Assembly: GCA_905480125.1 (NCBI GenBank)
Contig: CAJQPE010000104.1
Location: 1-36,460, forward strand
Reading direction: 5' to 3'
Source of the DNA: an uncultured Flavobacteriales bacterium
Lineage (GTDB): Bacteria > Bacteroidota > Bacteroidia > Flavobacteriales_G > NORP312
DNA: 36,460 bases
Positions 28,549-35,509 of this stretch are shown piece by piece (position 1 is the stretch's first letter; each line of letters begins with the position of its first letter). Under the pieces are notes generated by a model. The model was not told where the DNA came from. It worked only from the letters and a program-made list of their open reading frames with translations, and did not search any database. A program made the translations under genes and the position numbers.

Positions 28549-29769
28549 ATGCCATCAATATCTAAAAAAGGCTTTCAAATGCCCGAATCGCCAATAAGAA
28601 AATTAGTTCCTTATGCCGAGCAGGCAAAAAAAAATGGAAACCACGTTCATCATTTAAACATTGGTCAGCCAGATATTGAAACACCGCAAATTGCTATAGA
28701 TGCTATTAGAAACTTTAAAGACAATGTAGTGGAATATAGTCATTCTGCTGGTTTTGAATCTTATCGAAACAAGTTGCGCAATTACTACAAGGAAGTTGGC
28801 ATAAATGTAAATTCTTCTGATATTATTGTTACAACAGGAGGTTCAGAAGCACTTCTATTTGGATTTATGACATGCTTCAATGATGGAGATGAATTGATTA
28901 TTCCTGAACCATTTTATGCCAATTACAATGGATTCTCTATTGCGTCTAATCTTTCAGTTGTTCCAGTTACTGCTACAATAGATACAGGTTTTGCTCTTCC
29001 TCCGATCGAAGAATTCGAAAAAAAGATTACAAACAAAACCAAAGGCATTCTCATTTGCAATCCAGGAAACCCAACGGGATACTTATATTCAAAAAAAGAG
29101 TTAGAGACGCTTAGAGATATTGTGAAAAAGCATGATTTGTTCCTTTTTGCTGACGAAGTCTATCGTGAGTTCTGCTATGATGGCAAAGAACATTTCTCTG
29201 TAATGAATTTGGAAGGAATAGAGCAAAATGTAGTTATAATAGATTCTGTATCAAAACGCTACAGTATGTGCGGTGCAAGAATTGGAGCTGTAATAAGTAA
29301 AAATACAAAAGTAATGGAAACCATACTAAAGTTTGCTCAAGCAAGACTTAGCCCTCCTACATTTGGCCAAGTTGCAAGTGAAGCAGCTTTAGATACTCCA
29401 AAATCTTATTTTAACGGCGTAATTACTGAATACGCTAAACGAAGAAACACGCTAGTAGAAGGTCTTAACGAAATTGATGGAGTAATATGTCCGAAGCCAA
29501 GTGGTGCTTTTTATGTTATTGCATCTTTTCCTATTTCTAATACAGAAAAATTCTGCCAATGGATGTTAGAAGAGTTTAATTACAATGGTGAAACAGTAAT
29601 GATGGCACCGGCAAATGGTTTTTATTCTGACCCTAATAAAGGAAAGAATGAGGTAAGACTAGCATATGTGCTAAACTTAGAATCTCTTAAAAATGCAGTG
29701 CGGTGTTTAAAAGAAGGACTTAAAATCTATAAAGAAACAGTTGAAAATACTATTACTATTAATGTTTAG
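28549..29769 (+). CDS. PLP-dependent class I/II aminotransferase (aspartate aminotransferase-like)
   Basis: This is a cytosolic fold-type I aminotransferase of 406 residues. Visible are LNIGQPDIETP (36-46), TTGGSEALLFGF (95-106), ICNPGNPTGYLYS with Asn174 (169-181), FADEVYREF with Asp202 and Tyr205, and the PLP lysine Lys236 in DSVSKRYSMCGARIG (232-246). The C-terminal Arg that binds the substrate carboxylate should be in NEVRLAYVLN. The sequence resembles Bacteroidota proteins annotated as aspartate aminotransferases, but amino donor specificity cannot be fixed from sequence. Its 3' end overlaps the convergent cytochrome-like gene by 11 bases. Confidence 0.93.
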   Translation: MPSISKKGFQMPESPIRKLVPYAEQAKKNGNHVHHLNIGQPDIETPQIAIDAIRNFKDNVVEYSHSAGFESYRNKLRNYYKEVGINVNSSDIIVTTGGSEALLFGFMTCFNDGDELIIPEPFYANYNGFSIASNLSVVPVTATIDTGFALPPIEEFEKKITNKTKGILICNPGNPTGYLYSKKELETLRDIVKKHDLFLFADEVYREFCYDGKEHFSVMNLEGIEQNVVIIDSVSKRYSMCGARIGAVISKNTKVMETILKFAQARLSPPTFGQVASEAALDTPKSYFNGVITEYAKRRNTLVEGLNEIDGVICPKPSGAFYVIASFPISNTEKFCQWMLEEFNYNGETVMMAPANGFYSDPNKGKNEVRLAYVLNLESLKNAVRCLKEGLKIYKETVENTITINV

Positions 29770-30214
29770 GTTGAATAAGAAGTTTCTTAACTTTTTCTAT
29801 TGGTCCTGGACAGAATTCTTGATGACAATTAAGGCATGCTTGTACTGTAAAATTGAAATACATTTCCTTGTTTACCTTTTCCAACAAAAGAGAATCAACT
29901 TTATCTAAAAAATCAACTGCCTTTCCCTCAAAAGCTGGCCCCAAAATGGTTGAATCAGTTGGAGAAGCCCAATGAGTTCTGCGGACATTATTAAACAAGA
30001 TTCTATCAACAGTTTTACCGGCAACAATACTATCCCTTATAACTTCAAAATTATCATGCATCTCGCGCATAAGAACTGTCATTTCACTGGTTGCGTTCGT
30101 CGGTACTTTGTTTATCTGCACATTACCATCATTTGATTTAGACACATTCGAATTACAAGCCATTACTATACTTGCTGAAAAGAAAGCCATAAATATATAT
30201 TGCTTATTACTCAC
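29759..30214 (-). CDS. monohaem cytochrome c-like lipoprotein
   Basis: This is 151 residues starting with GTG at 30214, which shares its first base with the end of the upstream stop codon (TAGTG). A lipoprotein signal ends at Cys20 (SASIVMAC). The body is largely helical, and a single haem motif CLNCH (127-131) lies near the C-terminus, the placement found in four-helix cytochrome c' or c556-type proteins. A further Cys135 follows (QEFCPGP). Electron transfer or gas/redox sensing in the periplasm is plausible, but the family cannot be named with certainty. It is translationally coupled to the DUF4920 gene. Confidence 0.82.
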   Translation of the reverse strand: MSNKQYIFMAFFSASIVMACNSNVSKSNDGNVQINKVPTNATSEMTVLMREMHDNFEVIRDSIVAGKTVDRILFNNVRRTHWASPTDSTILGPAFEGKAVDFLDKVDSLLLEKVNKEMYFNFTVQACLNCHQEFCPGPIEKVKKLLIQPKH

Positions 30215-30714
30215 TATTCTTTAATAATAACACCGTCAGCAACAAAAGCAACAACAATTTCTGATTCAGTTATATTGTCAATTTCCTCTTGAGATTTACC
30301 AGCGTCTTCAGCATAGTGTCTTAGTGTTTCGATGTCAACTGTATCACGAAAAGCTTTACCCTCAAAAATTGCAGTTTTTCCTTGTTGACCATCCGTTGGA
30401 ACAAAAAATCCGTAATCAGCAAACCTAACCATCATATCTTTTTCACCGCCTAAATCAACAGTCATCCAACAGCCTTTTTTGGAGCAAGTTTCATTTATTA
30501 CAGCTTCTAGCTTAATTAGCAAAGTATCTTGGTCCTTTATTTTCACACTCAACTCTTCAATTTTCAGAGCTCCATCGGCTTTAATTTTACTGCCGTATGA
30601 CATGTATGAAGTTTTAGTAACGGTTTCGGTGATATTCGTGTCGTCTGAACTAGCTAGTTCCTGATCACCACACCCAACCAAACCTGCAATTAATATTAAA
30701 TACAATTTGCGCAT
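30214..30714 (-). CDS. DUF4920 lipoprotein
   Basis: This is 166 residues. A short lipoprotein signal has its lipobox at Cys15 (IAGLVGC). The DUF4920 domain (about 35-165) is recognised by YGSKIKADGA, EAVINETCSKKGCWMTVDLG with Cys77 and Cys82, and MMVRFADYGFFVPTD. The domain has no established activity; the conserved Cys pair and Trp suggest a redox or metal-binding site. A well-formed promoter lies upstream, overlapping the end of the NamZ gene, so this gene and the cytochrome gene after it form a separate unit. The coupling with a haem lipoprotein supports a periplasmic redox role, as inference. Confidence 0.88.
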   Translation of the reverse strand: MRKLYLILIAGLVGCGDQELASSDDTNITETVTKTSYMSYGSKIKADGALKIEELSVKIKDQDTLLIKLEAVINETCSKKGCWMTVDLGGEKDMMVRFADYGFFVPTDGQQGKTAIFEGKAFRDTVDIETLRHYAEDAGKSQEEIDNITESEIVVAFVADGVIIKE

Positions 30715-30734
30715 AATACTATCATTTTATTAAA

Positions 30735-30768
30735 CAAAGATAACCATGTCTGCATTAAATCACTCAAA
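30735..30768 (-). promoter_or_regulatory. promoter of the DUF4920-cytochrome unit
   Basis: On the minus strand TTTG (30768-30765), a 22-base spacer and TATCTTTG (30742-30735) match the Bacteroidota consensus fully. The -7 element is 20 bases before the ATG at 30714. The -33 element is within the last codons of the NamZ gene. Confidence 0.55.
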
Positions 30769-32010
30769 GTCCTCATAAAGAATATATTTAATTCTCATTT
30801 TTTTAAACTCACGTAGCCTGGGCTCCCAACTCGTTTTTATTTGTTCAAGACTAGTACTTGAAACAATTTGCTCCATTAAGACGGTGTTACCTGCTAACAA
30901 ATTAAAAAAAGCATTCTCCAAAAAAAAGGACTCCTTTTCAGGATACTGATCATAGGCGTCTAAAATCCATTTCAAATGTAATTCCCGAACAGTTTTCATA
31001 TAATCTGTTCCATTTTTCGACAAATCCACTCCATAACATCTTTCACCTTTTAGTTTTGGATTTTTAGAACCTTCATGACTTGAAGGAACAAAACTATAAC
31101 CGTCGTCAGGTAGTTTTGGGTGGCCATATATTTGAAATGGCTCTGCTGTGCCTCTTCCAACACTAACTTTGGTTCCCTCAAAAAAACAAAGAGATGGGTA
31201 CAAGTAAATTGAAGTCATATTGGGTAGGTTCGGTGAAGGTTTGACAGGTAACTGATAATAATCTCTATGTGTATAATTTTCACATTTCACATACTCTAGA
31301 GCACAGCGAACTCCGTTTTTTAGCCATCCTTCTTCATTTACCATTATTGCGTACTCAGCAATTGTCATCCCATGTATAACAGGCACCTCGTGTAACCCAA
31401 CAAACGATTTATTCTTCTTCTCTAAAACCGGACCGTCCACATAAAATCCGTTAGGATTAGGCCTATCTAATACTAAAAAATCGGTTACGTTTTCAGCACA
31501 AGCTTCCATCACATAGCTCATAGTAGAAATATAAGTATAGAATCTAGCACCAACATCCTGAATATCAAAAACTATAATATCAATCCCTTTTAAATCGGTA
31601 AATTTTGGCTTTTTATTTCCTCCATAAAGCGAGACCAATGGAAGCCCTGTTTTAACATCTATACCATCGCTTACTAATTCCCCCGCGTCAGCTTTACCTC
31701 TAAAACCATGCTCTGGTGAAAACACCGTAACGATGTTAACACCCAATGAAAGAAGTGAGTCAACTAGATGTGTGCTATCAATCATTGACGTTTGGTTCGC
31801 AACAACTCCAACTTTTTTACCTTCTAGCAATGGCAGATAAACGTATGTTTGTTCTGCACCAGTTAATATATCTCTATCATAAAGAATTCTGCCCTCGTCC
31901 TGTCCCAAAACCTGTGAGGTTAAAAAAATAATAACAGCAAATATTTTGATAGTTTTACCCAAAATTGTTTCAGCGAAAGTAAATCGAAAATATCTTTGAT
32001 ATTTTTTCAT
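30760..32010 (-). CDS. NamZ-like (DUF1343) exo-beta-N-acetylmuramidase
   Basis: DUF1343 proteins include the NamZ (GH171) exo-muramidases that release terminal MurNAc from peptidoglycan fragments. Family marks are GVVANQTSMI, VFSPEHGFRG, LPLVSLYGG, DIQDVGARFYTY, FLVLDRPNPNG, PVIHGMTIAEYA, KPSPNLPNM, GRGTAEPFQIYGHP. A signal peptide ends near TSQVLGQ. The start is uncertain: ATG 32040, ATG 32010 (given here, 416 residues) or TTG 31962, which would give the most compact signal peptide (M-G-K-T-I-K-I-F). The product should be periplasmic or lipid-associated and act in cell-wall recycling or in feeding on foreign peptidoglycan. It diverges from the LolE-like gene. Confidence 0.9.
   Translation of the reverse strand: MKKYQRYFRFTFAETILGKTIKIFAVIIFLTSQVLGQDEGRILYDRDILTGAEQTYVYLPLLEGKKVGVVANQTSMIDSTHLVDSLLSLGVNIVTVFSPEHGFRGKADAGELVSDGIDVKTGLPLVSLYGGNKKPKFTDLKGIDIIVFDIQDVGARFYTYISTMSYVMEACAENVTDFLVLDRPNPNGFYVDGPVLEKKNKSFVGLHEVPVIHGMTIAEYAIMVNEEGWLKNGVRCALEYVKCENYTHRDYYQLPVKPSPNLPNMTSIYLYPSLCFFEGTKVSVGRGTAEPFQIYGHPKLPDDGYSFVPSSHEGSKNPKLKGERCYGVDLSKNGTDYMKTVRELHLKWILDAYDQYPEKESFFLENAFFNLLAGNTVLMEQIVSSTSLEQIKTSWEPRLREFKKMRIKYILYEDFE
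31965..31998 (+). promoter_or_regulatory. promoter of the LolE-like gene cluster
   Basis: TTG (31965-31967), a 23-base spacer and TATCTTTG (31991-31998) match the TTG-N17-23-TAnnTTTG consensus of Flavobacterium. The gene starts at 32052, giving a leader of about 45 bases. On the other strand TACTTTCG (31981-31974) lies inside the spacer and could serve NamZ if it starts at TTG 31962. Confidence 0.5.
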
Positions 32011-32051
32011 TGATACTCCAAATTTAATGCTGTTCTTCAAATAGCCAACTA

Positions 32052-33275
32052 TTGAACTTTGAACTTTTTATAGCAAAAAAAATTATTGGGGCCGAAAACC
32101 TTAATTCTAAAGGAACAAGGCCAATAATTAATATTGCCACAGCAAGTATTTCATTAGGTATTTCAGTGATGATTATTTCTTTAGCCATTGTTACAGGATT
32201 TCAAAATCAGATCAGGAACAAGGTGATCGGATTTGGTTCGCATATTCAAATTACTAGTTATGACATTGTAAACACTGTTGAGTCAAGTCCAATTGCTAAA
32301 CAGCAAAAATTCTATCCACATATAGATACTGTTAAAGGCGTCAATCATATCCAATATTATGCCACAAAAGCTGGAATACTAAGAACTCAGGATGATATTC
32401 ATGGGGTTATTTTAAAAGGAATTGGTCATGATTTTGATTGGACATTCTTTAAACAAAGAATGATAGAAGGAAATGCTATCCAACTTTCTGATTCTAATAA
32501 ATCGAATGGAATAATTATTTCTAAAACAATTGCTAAAAAATTAAAATTAAAAGTTGGCGACAAAACGACTGCACATTTTGTTCAAGACCCGCCGCGCGCC
32601 CGCAGATTTATAGTTAACGGAATCTACGAGTCAGGGATGGAGAAATTTGACAATTCGATTATACTTGTTGATATTCAACACATTCAAAAACTAAACAATT
32701 GGACTGAAGAACAAATAAGTGGTTTCGAAGTCATTCTAGATGATTATTCTGAACTGGAGAATATGGAAGAAATTATCTACAATCATATTGGGTATGAGCT
32801 GCGCACTTCACAAATTACTGAGCGTAACCAAGAAATATTCAGTTGGTTAGACCTACTAGACAAAAATGTTTACATTATTCTTATTTTGATGATTATGGTT
32901 GCTGGAATTAATATGATTTCGGCTCTATTAATATTAATTCTTGAAAGAACTAATATGATTGGCATGCTAAAAGCGTTAGGTGCCAAAAACAGCAGTGTTA
33001 GAAAAATTTTCTTATATAATGCATCGTATTTGTTAGGTAAAGGACTTTTTTTCGGAAACATTTTGGGATTAGGATTATGCCTAATTCAGCTTAATTTTCA
33101 ATTAATTAAACTTCCACAAGAATCTTATTATATTAATTGCGTTCCTATTCAAATTGATATTTTAGACACGCTAATTATCAATTTTGGAACGTTCGGTCTC
33201 TGTTTGTTTATGATGTTGATTCCATCTTTTTTTGTTACCAAGATATCTCCGGTTAAATCAATACAATTTAACTAG
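32052..33275 (+). CDS. FtsX/LolC-E family ABC transporter permease
   Basis: This is an inner-membrane protein of 407 residues. One membrane helix near 31-52 (SISLGISVMIISLAIVTGF) is followed by a large periplasmic MacB-like domain (about 55-265) and three C-terminal helices (about 272-300, 318-345, 372-396), the FtsX topology. The N-terminus (NFELFIAKKII) and the motif LILILERTNMIGMLKALGA are typical of LolC/LolE-like proteins that release lipoproteins from the inner membrane. No ATPase (LolD) gene is next to it, as is usual when the partner is elsewhere. The start is TTG at 32052; no in-frame ATG or GTG fits. It is first of a four-gene run with gaps of 26-42 bases. Confidence 0.88.
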   Translation: MNFELFIAKKIIGAENLNSKGTRPIINIATASISLGISVMIISLAIVTGFQNQIRNKVIGFGSHIQITSYDIVNTVESSPIAKQQKFYPHIDTVKGVNHIQYYATKAGILRTQDDIHGVILKGIGHDFDWTFFKQRMIEGNAIQLSDSNKSNGIIISKTIAKKLKLKVGDKTTAHFVQDPPRARRFIVNGIYESGMEKFDNSIILVDIQHIQKLNNWTEEQISGFEVILDDYSELENMEEIIYNHIGYELRTSQITERNQEIFSWLDLLDKNVYIILILMIMVAGINMISALLILILERTNMIGMLKALGAKNSSVRKIFLYNASYLLGKGLFFGNILGLGLCLIQLNFQLIKLPQESYYINCVPIQIDILDTLIINFGTFGLCLFMMLIPSFFVTKISPVKSIQFN

Positions 33276-33282
33276 TTTTTGG

Positions 33283-33290
33283 TACTTTCG
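33283..33290 (+). promoter_or_regulatory. -7-like element TACTTTCG before the CBS-type enzyme gene
   Basis: TACTTTCG differs from TAnnTTTG at one base and lies 18 bases before the ATG at 33309, in the 33-base gap after the permease gene. No -33 TTG is found. Confidence 0.25.
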
Positions 33291-33308
33291 CTACTCAAAT
33301 AACCCGTA

Positions 33309-34670
33309 ATGAAATACTATAAAAACATACTAGAAACCATAGGAAACACTCCTCTTGTAAGGATTAATAAGATGTGTAAAGAAGTTGATGCACTAGTTCT
33401 TGCTAAAATCGAAACCACAAATCCTGGTAATTCTGTAAAAGACAGAATGGCTCTTCAAATGATAGAAGATGCTGAAGAAGATGGTAGGTTGAAACCAGGC
33501 GGTACTGTTATTGAAGGAACTTCTGGAAATACCGGTATGGGATTGGCACTGGCGTGTATTATGAAAGGTTACAAATTAATTTGTGTACTTAGCGACAAAC
33601 AGAGTAAAGAAAAGATGGATATACTTAGAGCCGTTGGAGCAGTTGTCCATGTCTGTCCAACGAATGTTCAACCAGATGATCCGAAATCTTATTATTCTGT
33701 TTCTAAAAGCCTAGCCGAATCTACGCCAAATTCATGGTACGTTAATCAATATGACAACCCTTCTAATGCTAAGGCTCATTATCTTCAAACTGGACCAGAA
33801 ATTTGGGAGCAAACTGAAGGAAAAATTACACACTTTGTAGTTGGCGTGGGAACTGGAGGCACAATTTCTGGCGTTGCTAAATACCTAAAAGAGAAGAATC
33901 CTAGTATCAAAATTTGGGGAATTGACACATACGGATCTGTATTCAAAAAATATCATGAAACAGGCATTTTTGACCCAAACGAAATCTACCCTTATATCAC
34001 AGAAGGAATTGGTGAAGATATTCTACCTAAAAATGTTGATTTCAGTATTATAGATAAGTTCGAAAAAGTAACAGATAAAGACGCGGCAATATACCAAAGA
34101 AAGTTAGCTAAAGAAGAAGGAATTTTTGTTGGGAACTCTGCTGGATCGGCCATTAAAGGAGTTCTACAATTAAAAGGTGAATTAACGAAAAATGATGTAG
34201 TTGTCGTTTTATTTCACGATCATGGTAGTAGATATGTTGGAAAAATGTTTAATGATGATTGGATGCGTGAAAGAGGATTTTTAGATGAAGAAAAAACTTC
34301 TGCAATAGACTTAATAAAAGATCACCAAGGTAAACACTTGGTTCAAGTTTCATCCGAAGATCCTGTCTCACAAGCTATCTTATTAATGAATCAATATGGA
34401 ATTTCTCAAATCCCAGTGGTTCAAGATAATAAATTTGTTGGAGCCCTAACAGACAACAATCTTTTCGCTAAACTTTGTGAAAACCCTGAAATAAAAGAAT
34501 TGCCAGTAAAAAACATTATGGAAACAGCATTTCCTGAGGTAAATGAATTAACCTCTATACAGGAAATATCCAAAGTTTTCACAAATAATGTTCAGGCTGT
34601 AATTGTTAACTATGGGGACAATCAACACCACATAATTACCCGGCAAGACGTTATTAGGGCGATAGCCTAA
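33309..34670 (+). CDS. cystathionine beta-synthase-like PLP enzyme with CBS pair
   Basis: This is a fold-type II PLP enzyme of 453 residues. The catalytic domain (1-325) has IGNTPLVRI (11-19), PLP Lys44 in NPGNSVKDR, the substrate loop TSGNTG (71-76), the phosphate-binding GTGGT (181-185) and GNSAGS (275-280). Two CBS domains follow (about 333-390 and 395-453), the layout of cystathionine beta-synthase rather than plain cysteine synthase. It probably condenses serine, or O-acetylserine, with homocysteine or sulfide; sequence alone does not settle which. There is no N-terminal haem-binding segment as in the human enzyme. The CBS pair may bind an adenosyl ligand. A perfect 12-base palindrome covers the stop codon. 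Confidence 0.93.
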   Translation: MKYYKNILETIGNTPLVRINKMCKEVDALVLAKIETTNPGNSVKDRMALQMIEDAEEDGRLKPGGTVIEGTSGNTGMGLALACIMKGYKLICVLSDKQSKEKMDILRAVGAVVHVCPTNVQPDDPKSYYSVSKSLAESTPNSWYVNQYDNPSNAKAHYLQTGPEIWEQTEGKITHFVVGVGTGGTISGVAKYLKEKNPSIKIWGIDTYGSVFKKYHETGIFDPNEIYPYITEGIGEDILPKNVDFSIIDKFEKVTDKDAAIYQRKLAKEEGIFVGNSAGSAIKGVLQLKGELTKNDVVVVLFHDHGSRYVGKMFNDDWMRERGFLDEEKTSAIDLIKDHQGKHLVQVSSEDPVSQAILLMNQYGISQIPVVQDNKFVGALTDNNLFAKLCENPEIKELPVKNIMETAFPEVNELTSIQEISKVFTNNVQAVIVNYGDNQHHIITRQDVIRAIA

Positions 34671-34676
34671 TTAGGC
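34665..34676. repeat. 12-bp palindrome over the stop codon of the CBS-type gene
   Basis: GCCTAATTAGGC is a perfect palindrome that includes the stop codon TAA (34668-34670). It falls between this gene and the next, which starts 21-27 bases later. There is no T-tract. Confidence 0.3.
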
Positions 34677-34696
34677 CCGAACTGAAAATATTAAAG

Positions 34697-35467
34697 TTGA
34701 AAGATCAAATGGGAAGGAATGTTAACATTCCGAATTTCCCCAAAAGAATTATTTCTCTTGTCCCTTCTCAAACAGAATTATTATTCGATTTGGGCATAGG
34801 AGCTCGCGTAATTGGAATAACCAAATTCTGCATTCATCCAAAAATTTGGCATATTTCTAAAATCAGAATTGGAGGAACCAAACAGCTTAACATAGAGAAA
34901 ATTAACGAGCTCAATCCTGATCTAATTATTGGTAACAAAGAGGAAAATAACAAAAGCCAAGTAACGAATCTAATGAAGAAACATCCTGTTTGGATGAGTG
35001 ATATTTCTAACCTAGAAGATTCGTTTTCCATGATAAATTCAATTGGTGCAATCACTAATTCTGCTAATAATTCAGCAGCCATTGTATCAAATATTCGACA
35101 AGAATTTTCTAAATTAACTCCACTAAATTCATCGAAAAAAGTACTATATTTAATTTGGAAAAACCCTTATATAGCTGCAGGAAAAAAAACGTTTATCAAC
35201 AATATGATATTGGCGTGCGGACTAATAAATTGCGTTTTAAATACGAGGTATCCCCAGCTAACCAATAAAGAAATCAAACAGCTTAATCCCGAAATAATAT
35301 TTCTATCTTCAGAACCATATCCATTTAAAGAAAAACACATCATTGAGCTTCAAGAATTACTTCCAAATACCTTAATTATATTGGTTAACGGAGAACTCTT
35401 TTCTTGGTACGGATCTCGGTTGCTGCTTGCTCCAGCATATTTTCTAAAACTTTTGTCTAAAATATAA
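34697..35467 (+). CDS. helical-backbone metal-receptor-fold binding protein without signal peptide
   Basis: This is 256 residues resembling BtuF-type cobalamin/iron-siderophore binding proteins: two lobes joined by a long helix, with KRIISLVPSQTELLFDLG (16-33), VIGITKFCIHP, IGGTKQLNIEKINELNPDLIIGNKEEN, and a second lobe YLIWKNPYIAAGKKTFINNM and LNPEIIFLSSEPYPF. No signal peptide or lipobox is seen from TTG 34697, nor from the possible earlier CTG 34682 (M-K-I-L-K-L-K-D-Q). The protein should therefore stay in the cytosol, unlike transport-associated binding proteins. I recall signal-less homologues in other Bacteroidota, but their role is unknown. No ABC permease or ATPase is adjacent. Confidence 0.82.
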   Translation: MKDQMGRNVNIPNFPKRIISLVPSQTELLFDLGIGARVIGITKFCIHPKIWHISKIRIGGTKQLNIEKINELNPDLIIGNKEENNKSQVTNLMKKHPVWMSDISNLEDSFSMINSIGAITNSANNSAAIVSNIRQEFSKLTPLNSSKKVLYLIWKNPYIAAGKKTFINNMILACGLINCVLNTRYPQLTNKEIKQLNPEIIFLSSEPYPFKEKHIIELQELLPNTLIILVNGELFSWYGSRLLLAPAYFLKLLSKI

Positions 35468-35478
35468 TCTTCAACCTT

Positions 35479-35486
35479 TATTTTCG
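35479..35486 (+). promoter_or_regulatory. -7-like element TATTTTCG before the patatin gene
   Basis: TATTTTCG differs from TAnnTTTG at one base and lies 23 bases before the GTG at 35510. No -33 TTG is seen, and the region is the 42-base gap after the previous gene. Confidence 0.25.
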
Positions 35487-35509
35487 TCTTACGTATAGAA
35501 AGTTGCATT

